NCBI RefSeq assembly: GCF_018687715.1
Contig: NC_056756.1
Coordinates: forward strand, 34,870,480 to 34,934,479
Source: Carya illinoinensis
Lineage: Eukaryota > Streptophyta > Magnoliopsida > Fagales > Juglandaceae
Direction: 5' to 3'
DNA length: 64,000 bases
Shown here: piece by piece, positions 44,711 through 56,866 of the stretch
How the letters are laid out: the number at the start of each line of letters is the position of its first letter
Numbering within the stretch: position 1 is the stretch's first letter
Notes under the pieces: model-generated
Told to the model about the DNA's origin: nothing
Database searches by the model: none
The model's input: only the letters and a program-made list of their open reading frames with translations
Position numbers and translations under genes: made by a program

Positions 44711-45560
44711 TTGGGATGGATCAGATTAAAAACACCCAAACTGATCATGGACTTAAGGAAGATAGTGGAGGAGGTTAAGGAAGGGAAGGGACCGGAATTC
44801 AAGCAGATAGAGGATGCCGTCCTATGGTATGGTAACCGACTTTGTGTGCCTAACAAGAAGGAGATTCAAGAATTAATCTTAAGAGAGGCGCACCGATCCA
44901 TGTATATAGTTCACCCAAGAAGTGCCTAGATGTATCGAGACATGCGACATTATGTTTGGTGGAATGGTATGAAAACGGATGTAGTGGCCTATGCAACTCA
45001 ATGCTTGACTTGTCAGCAGGTTAAGGTCGAGCACCAAATGCCTTTAGAAACACTATCGCCACTCTCACTCCCAGGATGGACTTGGGATGAGATCGGGATG
45101 AATTTCGTGCTAGGATTTTCGAAAGAACTCAGAGGACATGATTCGACATGGGTGATCGTGGATAGACTATCAAAGTCGAACCACTTCATTCCCATTTTGA
45201 CTGACGTATCCGGTGGAGAAATTGGCAGAACTTTATGCCAACGAAATCGTTGGACTTCACAGATCCAATCCAAAATAGTATCGGACATAGATGCTTGTCT
45301 CACCTTAGCAGTTTGGAGAAGTGTACATAAGGAGTTAAGACGGAATTGACGTACAACACAACGTTCCATTCTCAGATAGACGGTCAGTTGGAGAGGACCA
45401 TTAAGGGTTTAGAAGACATGCTCAATCTGAGCATGTGCATTAGATTTTAAAGGAGTTGGGCCAAGTACTTGCCAATCTTCTGTTTGCGTACAACAATAGC
45501 AACCTGGAGAGCATCGTAGCAGTGCCATATGAGATATTGTATGTGTAGTGCTCTCAGGAC
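44711..45560 (+). pseudogene. pol: Ty3/gypsy integrase fragment
   Basis: A relic of a second gypsy element. It includes the end of the RNase H/integrase linker, then LREAHRSMYIVHPRS, an in-frame TAG, MYRDMRHYVWWNGMKTDV and CLTCQQVKVEH (HHCC finger), WTWDEIGMNFV (first catalytic Asp changed to Asn: MNF instead of MDF), TWVIVDRLSKSNHFIP, and SDIDACLT. After a frameshift come QIDGQLERTIKGLEDML with the catalytic Glu and YNNSN-like remains. It ends abruptly near 45560, followed by LTR-like DNA. Not functional. Confidence 0.85.
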
Positions 45561-45613
45561 TCGGTAACTTACTTGCAAGGTACCATAATGCCCAAGAATG
45601 TTAGCTGGCCGGT

Positions 45614-48600
45614 GACACCCCAATCATTCCTAGGAAAAGCTTGTGTTCATACGCTAAGTGTAATAAATTGTAGCAGAATATGTAAAGGGATTAGTCCGAG
45701 ACTAATGCTAAATGTATCAAAGATGTATATAAATAAAAAACCTTTACTAATAGTAATATACATATGTCACTATTACTTCATCTCAAACAGTATTGTACAC
45801 CATCATCAATTCATCCCTTACGTCAAAATGTAACGAACCATAAAGTGTTTGTCGCCTAACTAAAATAAACATCTTATAATACAAATTATTCACTAAATGG
45901 AGACGGGTGTCCGTAGCTACTCTTTGGGTTGGATTGGTCTTTCTTCATTGGAATAATTCTCTTGGGCTAAATCTATATTAGGATTGACTGCTCCGATGAA
46001 CGTAACTACAGGTGGGACCACCACGGTAGCAATTCTAAGAAATTCCAGTAAGTTAAAACTCATGACAATGCTAATAACAAGAGACAATGACAATGGGTAT
46101 GCATGCACCAATTTCTATAAATAAACCTGAGAACACACATTGTTATGCATTGTGAGGAATAACCCTCTTTCAAAACACATGTATTTTTAATTATGGCAAG
46201 GAATCACCATTTGAGCGAATCATAAGTATATAAGCATGACGAGGAATCACCTTATGAGCAAATCACATATATGCACATTCATTATCATGGTGAGGAATAA
46301 CTCCACACGATCACCTTAATGCAATCGGATGCCCTTCAATGAATGCCATTGGGTTCTAGTCAAACTTGTGTATAATTTCTGCAACAAACTCAACCCCTCT
46401 CAAGAATCAAATATGGAATTTTAGAACACTATAGGGACAAGAGATGCAGCTTCCTACACATTCAAAATAGAAATATTACACTTAAAGTTCAGCCGAGTAC
46501 CATCATGAGCTTACACCATTCAGCAAAAATCAATCCTATTCCCACGTCATAAACTTTGTCTCCAAGCTTGGATTAGAGTTCCAAGATTCTGACTTGACCC
46601 ATACACATCTTACTTGGTCATAAAGATTGAAGGAAGGTGAAAAAAACCAAATTGGTCTTCTCAGCCAATGCACATCTCTTCCACCCTCTTCCATTTCTTT
46701 CACAAGTCTAAGTCGAGTGTCCCTTACCTTCATCTCTCTCATTCACAAGAAAGGAATACCTCTGCACCTACATAGACCCTTAGAGCTAAATTGGTTAGGA
46801 AACAAGTGGTATTAGGCGATGGTTTTGGTTTAAGAGGAAGGTTTACATAGTTAGCCGATTCTTTTGAGAACTTGAACACCTTTGAAAAGTCTGAATCCCC
46901 CACCCCTCCCACACTCAACGAGGTCTTCAACCATAGGGAGACAAAGAGTTCTACTAGCTGCACATGAGAAAACAAAATGAAATACAATCATAACACCCTA
47001 GCCAATTGCATCAAGATGAGTTTCCCTTCTTAATTTCAGACAAGGCGTGTGATGCTTAGCTTCTTACATAATTTTCTTCTTCTCATGAGCCCTATAAATA
47101 GCACCCTTCATCCCTTACCTTCATCCCTTACCTTCATCCAGGCCACTTTCAAGGGCATAAGAGCATTGTGTGAGACCACCTCCATAAACACTAGTTAAGA
47201 GAGAAATTGAGCACCTTTGCAAAGGAGTTGGTTGGTATTGAGTGACCTCTAAAGCTTTGGATTGGTAAGTTGTTTTGCCATGACTTTTTATTAAAAGATG
47301 GGTTAACATGTTAAGCTTTGATTTGTGATATAAAAGTGAGTTTTGGGTTGAATTTGGTAATGATAAATCATTGGAAAGCTTGCTTAGTGTAGATTTGATA
47401 TTTGGTTGGTTAATTGTGTATTAGACTTGGAATATGATCATGACATGTTTAGTTATGAAGTGATAAGCTTAACTAAGGTCTTGGGATAATAAATAATAGT
47501 TGATATTTGAAGAAAAAACATATGCCATGCTGAGTTTTAAGTTGATATCCTTGATTGACCATCAAACATGTTTAAGTTTTTACTTAGTTGAAGCTTATTA
47601 TTTGAGATTTTGGTTAAGTTTCTCAAAGCATGTTTAGAGGCATGTTCTTAGCATGATTAGAATTTGGACTATTGATTCCTTAAAGCTCTTATTGATCATA
47701 TTCAAAGTATAAGCCATAAACCTCATAAGTAGTCTTGGCTTTGTAGAATGATCTTCGTGATGATAGTAGTTATTTTATATGATCATGATATGATAATAAA
47801 TGATATAAATCTAAGGTAATAGTTTGATAATAAATTCTGTTTTGATGACTGATTAAAGTAATAGATTTTAGCTATAGGCATAAATCACATATGAAAGGGA
47901 TATGATGATATGCATGCCACGGGTTTACTAGATTTCTCATAGTAAGAGTATGATTCTAAAGCTTTATATGGATTTAGAATATGGTATATGTGAAGTTTGT
48001 GAATTGTGATGAAGTTTTAGGATCAAAATGCAAATGATAAAAGTTTTGGGTGATTTTTGCAATTTCTAGTAATGCGTGTACAATTTTGCTAATTTGGGTT
48101 TTTCATGGTAAACTTTGTAAGGTCTAACTTTTAGTATATCTCTTGTTAAAGCCACACCACCTTTAGAACCCGAAGAGTGGTAAGTTGACCGTTAACTTTT
48201 ACAAAATATTTATATGGTTTTGTATAAACACAATATTCATATTATAAATGTTATTTTGATCATGAAATGTTTTATGTTACATGATGAGCATTTGGTCATT
48301 TATATGACATTTTTTGATTAATTTTTAATTTTGCATGAACATGTACTATTGAGCATGATATATGAAAATATGTCATTTTTGCATGAAGCATATTACATGT
48401 TATGAAAAGAAGCACATAATGTCATGAGCATAGCATGAAAGATATGTTTATCATGACTTAATGCTAGGATAGAGGAATATCTTAGTAGAACTCCTCTACC
48501 CATTCTGGAGTAACTAAAATAGGAGTGGTAACCCCTAGGTTGATAAAGAATAGTTAACAAGTTTCGACTGGTTCCTCTATAAAGGATTCCAAGGCGAAGT

Positions 48601-49508
48601 CATGGATATGGCATCTAATGCTAGTGGGTGTAAAAGTATGAAAAGTTATGATTAATGCATTGAAAGATATGTTTGCATAGCTTTGATGTCATAGTTGCAA
48701 CTTAAGTGTATTACGGTCACTGACAGGTACTCAAGGTGCAAATAGAGAGCCATGATGTTACCATATGATAATGATGCTAATAAGAGAAATGAGATCATGT
48801 TTTGAAAAGATGAAGTATGAAATTTTCTCTGTAAGAAAATGTGCATCAAATTTTTTTGAAAGATAGTGAGGAATCTAGATAGGAGACAAATATAATTGTT
48901 CTGCATTTCATACAAGCATTGCATGTTTATTATCCGTCCTGTTCATATTATCGCTGTGTATGTTGATTGTTAACGTACTGAGATTTCAAAGAATCTAACT
49001 ATGGTAGTCCAAGCTACCATTCCCTCGTAATGGTAGAAGCTATGACATAACCAGAATATGGTGAATCCTAACCCCTAGCTAAGAGATCGAGGATGAACCT
49101 GACCCTGACCACAAGTTGGAGCTAATAGTGTCTTTCTTAGAGATGGTCACATACACCATACAATGCATCAGGGAGATGCTTTAGAAATGCTTTGTTTTGA
49201 AACCCACTATGAACCTAGTTTGTAAAAAGGAGATGTGTTATCCATAAAAATGTTGAACTATTTCCTTACTACTTGGACACCTACTAAGTAAGGCATTTGC
49301 TATGTTTAATGAAAAGTTGGGATGTTTTAGTTCGTTATGGTACACAAAATTTCACAAGTCACCTTTTCATTGTGAATGATTGCATATGGCTAGAAAGATG
49401 CTAGAATGTATTGCAGTCATAAGTGGGGGTGCGTAGCTTTGTGTTATATGTCTTAATGCTCCAAATTTTCGTTCCATTCCAAGCGGAGGTTGCAGGCATC
49501 ACATTGAT
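45614..49508 (+). repeat. LTR-like repeat, copy A
   Basis: About 3.9 kb without genes. The start (TGACACCCCAATC) directly follows the integrase relic, so this may be that element's 3' LTR. The block at 45640-45900 matches 50270-50520, and the GAGGAATCACC words at 46150-46300 match 50690-50900. A TATA-like CCTATAAATAGC is at about 47088. The end TCCATTCCAAGCGGAGG...GCATCAC (about 49470-49508) matches the end of copy B near 53200. Boundaries are approximate. Confidence 0.6.
47086..47098 (+). promoter_or_regulatory. TATA box of LTR-like copy A
   Basis: CCCTATAAATAGC, a good plant TATA box, about 1.5 kb into the copy and followed by a C-rich leader-like stretch. The equivalent in copy C is CCCTATAAAGGAT near 53517. 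These are probably former LTR promoters. Confidence 0.55.
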
Positions 49509-50150
49509 GTTCTTCTGCCTCCTAATATTCTTGAATGAGAGACCTACGATCTTAATTATCCATTTTGCCTCTAGAATAGAAGAATTGTAGAGACTGAATG
49601 ACTGATTGGAGAAGGTGTGCACATTCCTGCAGCTTGCCTTGGGTCCAATCCTATGGTCCTTCCCTTAGTAAGGGTATCCCACATGGTAGTAGGCTAAACA
49701 TATAAGGTAAGACAATATGGCTTGCAAGTCTGCATGTAGTCTGTCTTTCCCTAGGCTTACTACATACGTGACATCCTTGATGGAGCATGTGCCTTTCGTA
49801 TGACACTTGTTGCCCTTCTAAGCACCTCCATGTTATCTTGAAGAGTTCCCATCTTTGCATTGATCTTGTCCTTGCTCGTTGTTCGCCTTTGTGTAGTTAG
49901 CACATCATTTGCTCGCCTGATGTTGAGCGAACCGTCCTTCATCACCCTGTGTTGTCTCACATCTGCCAAGCTCTCTAACACGTGCTGCTTGCCTTTCTCC
50001 TTGATAGGTTGCATGTTGCCTGCCTTGTTGCCTCCTTGTCCCCAACATTTTTCTTGTAGGAGAGGATCTCTCCCCCTGTTTTGGTGTGGTCCTCCTTAAC
50101 TAGAAGTTTCTCGAGGACTATCCCTTGCTATGGAATTGTGAGAAATGTGC
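49509..50150 (-). pseudogene. Possible gag-leader relic between LTR-like copies
   Basis: Matches 56350-56680 in part: CTCCATGTTATCTTGAAGAG against TTCCATGTTATCTTGGAAAG, and the CAGCTTGCC...CAGTCCTTCC block. On the minus strand 50014-49760 gives 84 residues, including LADVRQHRVMKDG and KMGTLQDNMEVLRRATSV. This has the look of the coiled N-terminal region of a gypsy Gag, but it has no zinc knuckle or other diagnostic motif. Orientation is opposite to that suggested by the LTR TATA boxes. Confidence 0.3.
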
Positions 50151-50199
50151 TTGGGGGTGTGGTGCCCCGTTCCTCAGTAAAGGGTCTGACGAGGGTTCG

Positions 50200-53100
50200 T
50201 GGTGCAAAGGGAGCCTGCCGGTCGGTAGCACCCTAGATCTAGATCAGGAATAGGCGTGCAATTTTTACAAGTGCATGTGTAAGCAAAATAGACATGTATG
50301 CGTATGTTGCAGCAAATTAAGTAAAGGTTTAGTTAGAGACTAAATGCTATTTGTACCAAAGGATTAGACCATAAAGAGGTTCATTCATTAACACAATATT
50401 CATATGTCACTGTCATTTCCCAAATAATATTCCATAGTTCTATCCATTCATTTCCAGCGTTTAGATGCAACAGACTAAACATGATTTGTCGCCTGACTAA
50501 GTAGTAGACCTTCCAAAAATACAAACAACTATTAATTGAGGCATGCTTCCATTATTGTTGCTCGGGAGGGTTTGATCTTTCTTCCTCGGGGTCCTTTCTT
50601 GGGGCTACTTTTGCATCAAACTCTATGATTTCGATAAACTAAACCTGAAGATGTAATGCACAATTTCATATAAAGATTTGTGACCATGTATATTTGTGCA
50701 TGGCAATGAATCACCCTCTAGGAAAACATACATGCATTGATATTTATGGCAAGGAACCACCCTCTAAATAAAACACATATATAAGTAAGGTGAGGAATCA
50801 CCCTTTGAGAAATTCTTCTCTGTGTAAATCTCAAGTATACATATTTATCATGGAGACGAGGAACCACCCTCTTCTTAAGCACATAAAACTCATCATATCT
50901 CATTATATAAATTCCAAAGCGAATCACTTTACCATTCATTTTGGGGACTCACCCCCACCCAGCCAACGTGCAAGCTAGCATGCATGTTTCAAATTGTACA
51001 TCACATACACCGTGATATACTGGATTGGCCCAGGGATACATTCTACTCGGTCAATTGACTCGACATCACACATGATACGCATGGGGAATCTCTTAATCCC
51101 TCTATCAAGAGAGGCTAACATGATAGCGTTCCACCAGGATCATCACAAGGGCCCTTGTTCCTTCATATGAAACTTGTAGCAACATGTTGTAGAATAAGTT
51201 TTTTATGATTTTGACCAAGTTATTGTCAAGATCTTGGTCTGATTTGTTTATGGTGTATAGTTATAAACATGCTTATATGAAAGTTTGATGAAGATTCGTT
51301 GCGTTTTATAAGCTTTTGATGAAAGTTTTACTTGGATAAAAAAGGTTAAAAACTGGAAGGAGTAAAACAATTTCTGTTTTATGTAAATATGAATCTTTCG
51401 ATGAGAAAACATGATCCAATTGCTTTGATAGTCTTATATGATGATCCTAAGACTTTTATTTACAGGATTTTAGTTTAAGGATTTTTTGTGTTGGTTTTGA
51501 AAATATGATTTTTTATACCTGTAAAGGTTGGGTTAGGTCACACATTTGAGGTTTTGGGATAGATCTATATTTTGGTTTAATTTTGGCCATGTGATCTTGA
51601 GTTTAATGCTTGGATCTACTCTAGGACATGATTTTAAACCATATGATGGTGTTGGTTTATGATTATTTTCATGAAATGTTTTAGATAAAGTTATTTGATC
51701 AAAACCAAACTGTGAGGAAATTGGTTTTGGTGAAAGTGTTGAGCCGAATACTTCAAAATGATTTTTGTAATTTTTGTGGTTTTTGCTTGATTAGTCAAAG
51801 CATGATATTTCTTAGGAGTATGTTATGAATATATTGGAAATATGTTTTTGAACTTTAGAGTTCATGGAGTTGTTTTAAAAAGAGACAAAACCTTGATAAT
51901 CAAAGGTTGTGTTTTTAGTTAAAAAGCTAGGAACTTAATTTGTATTAAAAAGGTTTGTGATTTTTTGAAGTGAGTTTTGTTGGTTCTAATATGATATTTG
52001 AACATAGGATATGACTACATATGTTGCAATATTTTGGATTAAGCATGAGAAATGAGGTTTGATAGAATTGCAACAAAAATCAAGAGATTTGGCCTTGGAT
52101 TGATTCAACCTCAGTATGTTTGGTACAGTTGTGATGTGTTTTATTTATTTTTTACTTAGATATTTGGATTTAGGACAAACTATACACGAGGAATGTAAAT
52201 TTTGGGGAGTTTTGAAGTTAGGATGTAAAATCATTAAGTTAGAGCTAGAATGGTCCATTCCCCATATGTAAAGGGGTAAAATGATAATTTTACTCTAAGA
52301 TAGTATTTTCATGTTCCTAAACTATTAGTAATAAAGCTCATAACCCTCAGAAATCCCTACGTATAGTTTCTCGTGTTGTGTGCATTTTTACTCTGTAACG
52401 CGACGATCACTGCAAGTTAGCTTCTAATTTTCTGTTAGATTTTTGTGTACGTGTGTTGGTTAGGGAACAAGTGGTTATGTTCTTATGTCAACATATGTGC
52501 TATGCTATGCCATGTCACTTCATGTATGCCTATTACATATTTTTTCATGTCACGAAACGTAACTCTATTACACACTTTACTATGTCACGGAATGTATATC
52601 TATTATACATTATATTATGTCACAAAATGTATATCTATCCATTATACTACATCACAAAATGTTTATCTATTATACATTATACTATTTCATAGAATGTTTA
52701 TCTGTTACATATTATGCTATGTCATGAAATGTTTATATGTTACATGTTATGTCATGTCATAAAAGATTATCTTTTATATGTTATTACATGTCACGAATTC
52801 TTAATCCTTTTCAGGTTATACAATTTCATTCATTTCACATACCTGTCACGTTACGTTGCATCATGTCATATATCATTTCATTTCATATCACATTATCTCT
52901 TGAGTACAGAGTGTCTCTAGTAATCTTAAGTTTATAGACCTTTTAGACTTATGTTATAATCTTGAATGTCTATCACATTCAGTTTATGAATTATGTTTCA
53001 ATGTTTTGGGATACATCTTATTTAGTGCATAATATTACTTAAGAAAAAAAAAATTATCTGTTGTCAATATTGCATGTTGTTAGATGCATGCTAGGTGCAT

Positions 53101-53205
53101 TGCATCTTTATTTGTAATGAATAGGAGCAGGTAACCTTATGTTACATGTCTCGACGCTTCAAAGTTCATCTGATTCCAAGCGAAATTTGAGAGCATCACA
53201 AGTAG
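50200..53205 (+). repeat. LTR-like repeat, copy B
   Basis: Repeats copy A at an offset of about 4.6 kb in its first part, and copy D (58380-60215) in its second. Shared words with D include TTGGTCTGAT, AGGGGTAAAATG and CTCGAGTACAGAGTGT (CTTGAGTACAGAGTGT here). The end, a GAAAAAAAAAATTATCTG block followed by TTAGATGCATGCTAGGT and GCATCAC near 53200, matches C and A. No genes. Confidence 0.6.
52535..52814. repeat. 35-bp minisatellite in copy B, about 8 units
   Basis: Units of the form ACATTATACTATGTCACAAA followed by ATGTTTATCTGTTAT-like text, with substitutions. The same array, also with about 8 units, is in copy D at 59831-60111. Open frames made of Tyr/Cys/His-rich repeats come from this array and are not genes. 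Confidence 0.85.
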
Positions 53206-53400
53206 AATTCCAAACTATTGAGATCCAATTGAAATTTCAAATCTATCCTAAGTTGATGGTTGGCCCCATAAAAAAATATCTGAAATGCAAATCTTCTTGA
53301 GTAAGCTTCCCCCACCACCTGAGGCAATCTTGTGGCTGACGTGTCAGTCCAAATAGTGCATGGATGGGAGGCTATAAAGCAAGGCAAAACCACCCACCCT
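53206..53400. other. Spacer between LTR-like copies B and C
   Basis: Short stretch with no feature recognised. It may belong to the leader of copy C. Confidence 0.35.
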
Positions 53401-56040
53401 CTTGGTTGTAGCAACCCGATACCATGGGTTGAGTATCCCATGGTTTTACACACCATTTTTCACCGCAAACCCACCCATCAAGAGGTCACTTAGCTATCCC
53501 ATGGCATTCCTCTCTCCCTATAAAGGATGCCCCATGTATTTCCTTCACCCTTTGGTTGTTTTGCATTCACTTATTTGGAGATAACTCGAGTGAGAGCTTC
53601 AAATAGTTTTCTTAGTAATTCTTGCATTGCATTTCCTAATTGTTTGTAAGTCGATTCTCATGAAACGTCCAGCATGTCTTTTGTTCCCCTTTGAATTTAG
53701 TTTCCATTAATTTCTTTTAGGTAATTTTTTTGGCAGTATTGGTTGGTAAAAATTAGTTTGAACATGCAAAAGTCATGTTGGGTGACAGTTTGGATGATGG
53801 TATGAAATCTTGATATTTTGATGAATTTTTCGTTAAAGGTATGGGTAGATCTTGATATGATGAAATGATAACCTGTTTCAAAGCATGTTAACATTTTTAT
53901 CAAGGATTTATATCACATTTTGACGTTGTGATGTTTGTTAGTTCTAGAAACCTACTCCAATGGCTATAAAATTCATATATATTGTTCTTAAGGCTTTCAT
54001 TTATGTGTTAAGAGTTTTTTTTAAGAGATTTGGTTTAAATCTTTGTTGGAAGCATGTTTTAAACGCAAAGGTTTGATTAGAACTTAAACTTGGAGCTTTC
54101 GGTTTGATGGTTGTGTTTTTATAAGATTTTTTCCATGTGATGCTAGGTTTGATGCTTAAATGTAGTTTGAACTTGAATGTGAATTATATGATCATATTTC
54201 TTGGAGTTTTATTTCATAAAAATCAAGGATCTAGAACATCCTGAGATGGTTCTATTTGACTTAGAACTTGATGTTTTTGGAAATATGTTGCTATAATGAG
54301 TTTAGATTTTTATAGATGTTGATATCTTTTCATGATTTTAGAACCTAGGATGTGATGTTTGTGTGTTACAAAAATCGGGTTGAAGCTTGTTGTGTGGATG
54401 TTTGGTCTAGATGCAACAAAATCTTGGTTTTGGCCTATAGGTGAATCGGCCCAAGCATGGTATGTTTAGTTGTGATTTGTTTTAAATCTTTCTGATTTTA
54501 TATTTGGATTTTAGACAAAATTTACATGAGGAGTGAAAATCTTTGTAGGATTTGGAGTTAGTATGCAAAATCTTCATTTTAGGAGCAAAATTTAAATTTC
54601 TCACATGTGGAGGGGCAACTTAAAAATTTAGCTCTAAGTTAGCAAGTCTTTATGTTTGTATGAGTCTTAGTGAGATATTCTAATTTTAGAAAAATATCTC
54701 ATTTTAGTTCAAGCTCGTTTGCGCATGTTTCACTACAATCACTGTTAGTTAGCATCTAATTTATTCCTTGTGTATTTTTGTATATACATGGTAAGCACAT
54801 AAATGTCATTTTCTTGTCATTTAGGATTATTATAAATGTTTTAATATGTCATGCATTGTGAATTATTCCAAGTGCATGCTTATATGTTGCATGCCATGTT
54901 ATGCTATGTCATCTTTTACATGTTCCTTATCACAAGTCATGCCATGTCCCATGCATAGAGAATGTCACAAAAAATATTTTCAATTTAGTGGAGTCTTTTA
55001 TTTTATCAGGATCCCAAGTGCTAGAATGACATATTATCCTAGTGAAACCCCATTATCCACACTGGAGTGTTTAAACTGGTGTGAAATTTCTTGGTTTGAC
55101 AAAGTATTGTTAACAGGCTTCGAATGAGACCTAAGTAATTGGTTGCCAGAGTGAAATCAAGCACCCAATGCCGACAGTGCTAACTTCATATTTCTTAGAT
55201 TTAATCAGTTTAGTTATCATAATGTACTCATAGTTGGCGTAGATGCCTATGATGTGATGTAGTACAAGTACGAGCAAATGGCTCAAGAGGGCCTATGTAG
55301 CATCCACATGTTCATGTTTAATTAACCATGTTTATGTTGAACAAGATTTCAAGTTCATGTTCAGTTCATGTTAGTTTTCAGTTCACGTCACTTTCATATT
55401 AGATTATGTCATTCTATTTGCCAAGTCACATCACGTACATTCATGTTCATGTCATGATGCATTCATGCCATTTTACTGTCATGCTAGTAGTTGACTTGTT
55501 TAGCTTTGTAATCAAATCTGACTTGGTACTCCCAATTACCATTCTCTATAGAATAGTGGACTATGTGCTAGGATCTGAAGAACCAGTTGAGGATAGGTTG
55601 GATGAGGTCAGTAGGCCTCAATGCAATGACGAGGAGATTTTGCTTTTAGTTCTGCAGTTTATAGATAGGATTTTAGCTATCTTACTCGAGTTGCGTGAGC
55701 GGCACAATGAGTTAGCATAATAGTTATGTTATTCAGTACTATACTTATGGAGCACCGTCTCCAATACTTATTTACGTTATTTTCATGATGGAAAAGCTTT
55801 ATAACAGTACAGTTATCAATCTATGAAGTTAGGAAGCATGTTATAATTTGGGATATAGTTCTAGTACAATATTATTTATTCAAAAAAAAAAAAAAATTAT
55901 CCGCTGCGTATACTGCATACTCTTAGATGCATGCTAGGTCCATTGCATATTTTATTGTCTTCAATAGGGGCATGAAATCTTGTGTTGCATATCAAGACGC
56001 TTTAGAGTTTGTTCAATCTTAGGAATTTAGGGCAGTTATA
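53400..56040 (+). repeat. LTR-like repeat, copy C
   Basis: Has a TATA-like CCCTATAAAGGATG near 53517, then CTTTGTTGGAAGCATG-type text as in the other copies. The block at 54985-55070 (ATTATCCTAGTGAAACCCC) matches the inverted copy near 2138. The end block TTATCCGCTGCGTATACTGC with TTAGATGCATGCTAGGT at 55890-55945 matches copy B at about 53040-53095. A frame at 55406-55720 has no known domain. Confidence 0.6.
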
Positions 56041-56866
56041 AAAAAGTTACAGAATATGAAGGCCAAATCTCACAACATACGCACAACATTTACCCCACAT
56101 TCCTAGTATTGTCTTAAAAGTTAACCTACCTCAACAATATTAAGAATACTATGGCGATGCTGATGCTGCTCCCTTCGTTGCTCTCTTTGAAGCCACTTGC
56201 TTTCTTTAAACACTCTAACTCTAAAGAAACGCCAATGCTTATGATCTCAAAAGTGAGATTTTCTCCCTTTTCAAATCCCTTTTTTAGGGTAGAAATGCCA
56301 AGTGTCCTTCAGACATACTTTGGACTCCAGACATGCTTGAATAGAGCCTTTTAGTTTCAGTAGTCGAATTTGCAAGATGATAGAGACAGATTGAGAGAGA
56401 AGGCACACATTTTCTTGTGGCTTGTCTGTAGCCCAGTTCACAGTCCTTCCTCGAATAAGGGTCACCCATGTGACATTGGACGATAACTCTAGGTTCAAAT
56501 GATTTGGTTTGTAAAGTTGTAATTTTCCTTCCATACACTTACTCCAAATGTGACTTTTTAGATGATATGTATTTGAGTACGACATTGTTGTCTTTTGAAC
56601 ATTTCCATGTTATCTTGGAAAGCCCTTAAGTTCGTATGGGTCTTGTTTGTGACCGTTGCTCACCTTAGGCTTATATCTCACCTTTCGTACTGGCATTTCT
56701 CGCCTTAGTAAAATTGGTGCCTCTTTTTATTTATATTTTTATACATTTGGGGAAGGGGGGGTTTTAAACTCTAGACCTTCATTTTGGAGGCTCGGGGTTA
56801 TGCCAATCAGGCCATAGGCTTTTGGTAGTTGGTGCCTCTTCTTACTTAATTGGTTTGTGTGAAAAA
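56041..56866. other. Segment related to 49509-50150
   Basis: Follows copy C as 49509-50150 follows copy A, and shares blocks with it (see that entry). It may be internal sequence of the same retrotransposon family. No diagnostic protein motif. A G-run is at about 56753-56761. Confidence 0.35.

Noticed and set aside
52445..52937. Cys/His/Tyr-rich open frames in the LTR-like copies
   Set aside because: Produced by the 35-bp minisatellite; overlapping frames, no known domain.
55406..55720. 104-codon frame as a host gene
   Set aside because: It lies within LTR-like copy C and has no recognisable motif.
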